Assembly (NCBI GenBank): GCA_944472135.2
Contig: OX235270.1
Location: 42,594,352-42,658,351, forward strand
Origin: Trichobilharzia regenti
Taxonomy: Eukaryota; Platyhelminthes; Trematoda; Strigeidida; Schistosomatidae
DNA: 64,000 nucleotides
Reading direction: 5' to 3'
The notes under the pieces were generated by a model, which was not told the DNA's origin, did no database searches, and worked only from the letters and a program-made list of their open reading frames with translations. The translations under genes and the position numbers were made by a program. How positions within the stretch are numbered: position 1 is the first letter of the stretch; every line of letters starts with the position of its first letter. Below are positions 60,701-64,000 of the stretch, piece by piece.

Positions 60701-61745
60701 AACTCAGTGCGACTACGGTTATCGTAATAATTAAAAACAGATGCCTACGGTTCTCAACCACAGAACACGATACGTTGATATCTGTTCATCTGATCACGTA
60801 AACAAAAGTTTTCCAGACGCCGCATTTACTCCTAACAGTTTACCCTCAATTCCTAACTTGGCACGTGTTACTTATGTTACTGGAACACAGTCGCGTTACA
60901 ACAGAAGAAACACAGATTCATTGATAAATTGTTTATTAAACAAAACTTAGATTTCAGATGCCCAGATAATTCAGATGAGTAGTCCTCCATTACTGTCAGT
61001 AGGTTCCATCTGCGTACACAGCACATATATGTTTCTCCATACATCTGAAAGGGTCTGAGGAAAGCGTTATTAAGTTAGGCAGTACATGTATGATCTGGAT
61101 AAAAATTTTCTTGATAAGCATTTACAAATAATCACTTTACGAACAATATATATATATATATAAGTAGCTAAATAGTTTTCACTAAACTTAAGGGATTTCG
61201 CAATTTATCGTTGATCTATATGTAGCAGGTCCATTGAAGCATCATGAAATGATAAAATTATTTTTCGACAAGTTTTGAAACAGGCTACAGCCAGTTTCAA
61301 GGTGATGATGGATTCCTGCGTCAGCTGGTTATATGTTTTCATGAATTCGTTTTCATTGTATTTTAAAGGCTTTTGGGGATGTTTTGCTCATTTTGCAGTG
61401 TGTAGGTCAGTATTTGTCTCTGAATGCTACTATTGAGCTTATTTTTAGCCTGAAGTTCCCAGTTATTATGTTGGTAGTCAATGATTATCGTAAACCTGCA
61501 ATCATTGAGCCAATTAACGTATACTGTGCTAATATAGTAACATTTTAATAAGTAAACTCCCTAACTGTTCTGCCATTGTTTGACAGTGAAATTGCGCGCT
61601 GGTTTTTCAGCATCAGTGTCAATAAAAGAACCTACTGTGTTTGCTTATCAACGTTGTTTCAACCCTCACAGGACATGTAAGCATGGACTAGGGCTACTTT
61701 AGAGCGGAAAGTTTTAATTCAGCACGCAGCTCACTTTTTCAGCAC
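57750..61745. other. Mostly unassigned; a few protein-like scraps
   Basis: Minus-strand scraps at 58441-58600 (RRKMPVAARKIATFATRRIP) and 59175-59320 (LATSEEYQKMLWLTSTLVDG ending in a stop) look coding but are surrounded by stops. They may be a decayed retro-copy or repeat. 55380-56080, 56455-57065, 62505-62910 and 63140-63310 show nothing definite. Confidence 0.3.
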
Positions 61746-61751
61746 GACCTA

Positions 61752-62109
61752 TGTCAATCACGTCTCATAAACCGTTAATGCCCAGCTCTCGCTACGCTCG
61801 GGCCCACGCTGTTCTTCGAAGGTTTCGGAAACGCTTAGTTATAACGGACGAAAAAACCAAAACACTGATCTGCCGCTTTAGATTTGTTTATTGTTACACC
61901 AACATATAAAAGGAATAAGCGAACTAAGGTCTGAAAACAAATATTACAATAATAAATCATAAGATTACTTCTGACGATGTTTCACTCTTCTTTCTGAACA
62001 GCGACCGATGAGACGATGACTGTCGTATTGATGCCTCCGCGAAAATTGGGGAAGTAGATTTTGAGCAAACAACCAAGAATTGATCGTTCAATCTTCAACT
62101 CCATTGACA
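61752..62109 (+). mobile_element. Solo LTR, 358 bp, second copy
   Basis: Same family and length as at 56088 with a few percent differences by eye; 5-bp duplication ACCTA (61747-61751, 62110-62114). Confidence 0.85.
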
Positions 62110-62157
62110 ACCTATGTCATTTCAGAATATAGTGGGTGTCAGCCAACTCTGGGAAAT

Positions 62158-62501
62158 TGTCAATGTCCAGCTCTTACTACGCTGGACCTCACGCTGTCCC
62201 TCGAAAACTTTCAGAAACAATGTGTAATAACCAAAGCGTAAAACCAGAACACAGATTGGCTACTGGAGAATCCTTTATTCTTATGCCAATATGTAACCAA
62301 CAATAAGGTTATTACACACAAGGTCTAAGAATAAATGTTATAACAATAAATCACGATAATACTTCTGATAGTTTTTTACCTTCCACTGAACAGCGAATGA
62401 TGACACGATGACTGCTGGATTGATGACTCCCGCGAAACATATGGATTTGGATTTGAGCAAAGAACCATGAATTGATCGTTCAATCTTCAACTACATTGAC
62501 A
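62158..62501 (+). mobile_element. Solo LTR, diverged relative
   Basis: TGTCAATGTCCAGCTCTTAC...CTACATTGACA, aligned along its length with the two copies above but with many differences and about 14 bp shorter. No target duplication seen. Only 48 bp from the previous copy. Confidence 0.7.
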
Positions 62502-62913
62502 GTGGGTAAATAAAATCTTCAGTTATCATAAAAAGGCAATATCGAGGAATAGGTTAGAATGTGTTTAGAATTGTTGTAAGCTTGGTGGTGCTGAGGTCTA
62601 AGTGATAAATAGTATTAATCACCGTTATTCAAGATATGCTTTTAACCAGAAATGCTCGGCTGAAAAACGTTGTAAATTAGACACAGATCGGTGTAATTTT
62701 AAGCTGACTCCAAATCGCTCTCATCACGAAACAATCAACCAAAGTATGCTTCATACTGTTGCTTTCAGGCATCTGAAGGGAAAGTAAGTGTAACAGCAGT
62801 TTAGGCATACATGTTTATATTCTGAATACAAATGGAAACAAAAGGTAATGCAAATATTTTCACAAAAATAACCGATTAAGTGGGGCACATCGTAGTCTTA
62901 AAGTTGTTTGCGG

Positions 62914-63135
62914 CTAATTTGCTAGCAAAATGTTCAGCCTTCTGCTGAACTCGGCTATTTCCTGCAGTGCAGCATCCGGATATCTTCGGTTCAGACCGTT
63001 GAGACGATATCTTAAACGTTCATAAGCATTTCGAAACGCGTTGTTTGGTTCCAGTTTTAAGCAGATGGCCCGCAGAATGTTGTCTGTTGTGTTATGTAGA
63101 CGTGTCCACCTTTCACCATTCCTCAAAATATCTGA
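62914..63135 (-). CDS. Candidate terminal exon of a gene entering from the right
   Basis: After a possible acceptor ACTCTCAG, an open frame encodes ILRNGERWTRLHNTTDNIL and continues to a TAG at 62914 with a helical, Leu/Arg-rich end (EIAEFSRRLNILLAN). The amino-acid pattern is strongly protein-like with amphipathic helices. No upstream exon is visible; the family B retrotransposon at 63.3-64 kb would sit in the preceding intron. No family recognised. Confidence 0.4.
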   Translation of the reverse strand, partial: SDILRNGERWTRLHNTTDNILRAICLKLEPNNAFRNAYERLRYRLNGLNRRYPDAALQEIAEFSRRLNILLAN

Positions 63136-63312
63136 GAGTAGCATTTAAGGAAATGGAACATACCACAGTTTATGAGTTCAAGAACTCCTCAACGACAAGG
63201 GCACATGGCAAATTGTATGCGCAGTATGTCCGATATGTGCATTTCGCCTAATTCCTGTTTACGAAGAAGATGTAACCACCTTCTCTGTAGGACACATTAT
63301 TATTATATTTAT

Positions 63313-64000
63313 TATTATTGTATCCTTTAGTTCCTAGAGGAACATAGGGCTTCAGCTGCGCACCTCCATTGACTTCTGTTTTTTGACAACTTTTTCACCC
63401 TGCTCCAGGTCTGCCCACATGCTTTCATCTCCTCTTCACATGACCTCCTCCAAGTCACCCTTGGACGACCAACTCGCCGCCTCCCTTTCGGGTTCCACTC
63501 GAGGGCTTGTCTAGTGATGTCACTTGATGGTTTCCTCAGCGTATGGCCAATCCATCTCCATTTCTTTCTGCCTATTTGTTTCACAATCGGTTCCTGATTG
63601 GTTCGCTCCCAGAGATCCCTGTTGCTGATCTTTTCTGGCCATCTGATCTTGAGTATTGAGCGGAGACAGTTGTTAATGAAGGTTTGAAGTTTGTTTGAGA
63701 TGCTCTTTATGACTCGCCAAGTCTCTGATCCGTATAGTAGCACTGACTTCACATTGGAGTTGAAAATCCGGATCTTATTTTTGATGCTGAATGCTGTTGA
63801 CCTCCACACAGATTTGAGAGTAATGAAAGCTTGTCTTGCTTTTCCGATTCTGGCTTTGATGTCCTCGTCAGTTCCGCCTGTAGTTGAGACGATGCTTCCC
63901 AGGTAGGTGAAGGAGGTTGTTTCTTTCAGGTTCTTCCCATTTATGCTTATTGTGGTCTGTTGTTGCTGTTGATGTTGGCTAGGAATCTTCATCATCTCTG
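63313..64000 (-). mobile_element. Family B LINE, best-preserved C-terminus, cut by the right edge
   Basis: An unbroken frame to the end of the window encodes TTISINGKNLKETTSFTYLG, GTDEDIKARIGKARQAFIT, VKSVLLYGSETWRVIKSISN, LRSILKIRWPEKISNRDLWE, KWRWIGHTLRKPSSDI and EWNPKGRRRVGRPRVTWRRS, ending EALCSSRN. The 3' tail at 63313-63345 has GAACATAGGGCTTCAGC in complement. This copy shows what the decayed ones have lost. Confidence 0.9.

Noticed and set aside
60741..60950. Small plus-strand frame, with another at 60242
   Set aside because: ORF lengths are at chance level; the AG before 60243 alone is not enough to call an exon.
1..64000. CRISPR arrays, bacterial operons, rRNA genes
   Set aside because: No spaced direct repeats, no ribosome-binding sites with packed genes, no rRNA-like sequence; the window is clearly animal nuclear DNA.

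Overview
The window looks like nuclear DNA of a schistosomatid blood fluke (Schistosoma or a close relative). It is AT-rich, has small exons in very long introns, one 32-nt micro-intron, and a typical schistosome repeat set: Penelope-like elements (PLEs) with GIY-YIG nuclease and hammerhead-ribozyme motifs, several non-LTR families, tRNA-derived SINEs including a Sm-alpha-like type with hammerhead remnants, and LTR elements. Species is inferred from this content only.

Three host genes are supported, all on the minus strand. (1) A TDP2 homologue (5'-tyrosyl-DNA phosphodiesterase 2): exon 1 at 26404-26577 (UBA-like), exon 2 at 5121-5335 (first nuclease motif, Asn), exon 3 at 1252-1435 (LQE motif, Glu); the rest lies off the left edge. 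Its first intron is about 21 kb. (2) An unrecognised eight-exon gene from 44227 to 30634 with every splice phase matching, a membrane segment near the C-terminus and a Ser/Thr/Asn-rich tail. (3) An LPCAT-type lysophospholipid acyltransferase at about 55374-53971 (HX4D, FPEGT and VPVQPV motifs), incomplete at both ends. Weaker candidate exons lie at 53369-53600 and 62914-63135 (minus) and 57071-57181 (plus).

Most of the rest is mobile DNA. 0.2-3.1 kb: family A and family C non-LTR fragments, C carrying a SINE. 4.0-8.3 kb: a PLE pLTR remnant and a good PLE copy with an inverted 5' arm. 9.9-15.9 kb: three hammerhead-type SINEs, a second PLE lineage, a SINE 1 copy and a family A tail. 19.2-24.3 kb: SINEs, RTE-like (family B) copies, a displaced copy of exon 2 of gene 2, and family A tails. 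24.7-25.9 kb: second copy of the first PLE. 27.5-29.2 kb: a family B copy split by a 631-bp foldback PLE derivative with a 13-bp target duplication. 38-43 kb: family A, a family C copy split by a young 1.06-kb LTR element, then the family B copy whose flank carries exon 2. 46.9-48.6 kb: family B meeting a SINE tail to tail. 51-52.8 kb: third PLE lineage and an internally deleted family B copy. 56-62.5 kb: three solo LTRs. 63.3-64 kb: family B entering from the right edge.

The most unusual point is an inverted 1.2-kb duplication (20145-21349 against 41936-43134) that joins a host exon with its flanking introns to a retrotransposon 3' end. In the displaced copy the splice acceptor AG has become TG. 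It looks like retrotransposon read-through mobilisation of host pre-mRNA.
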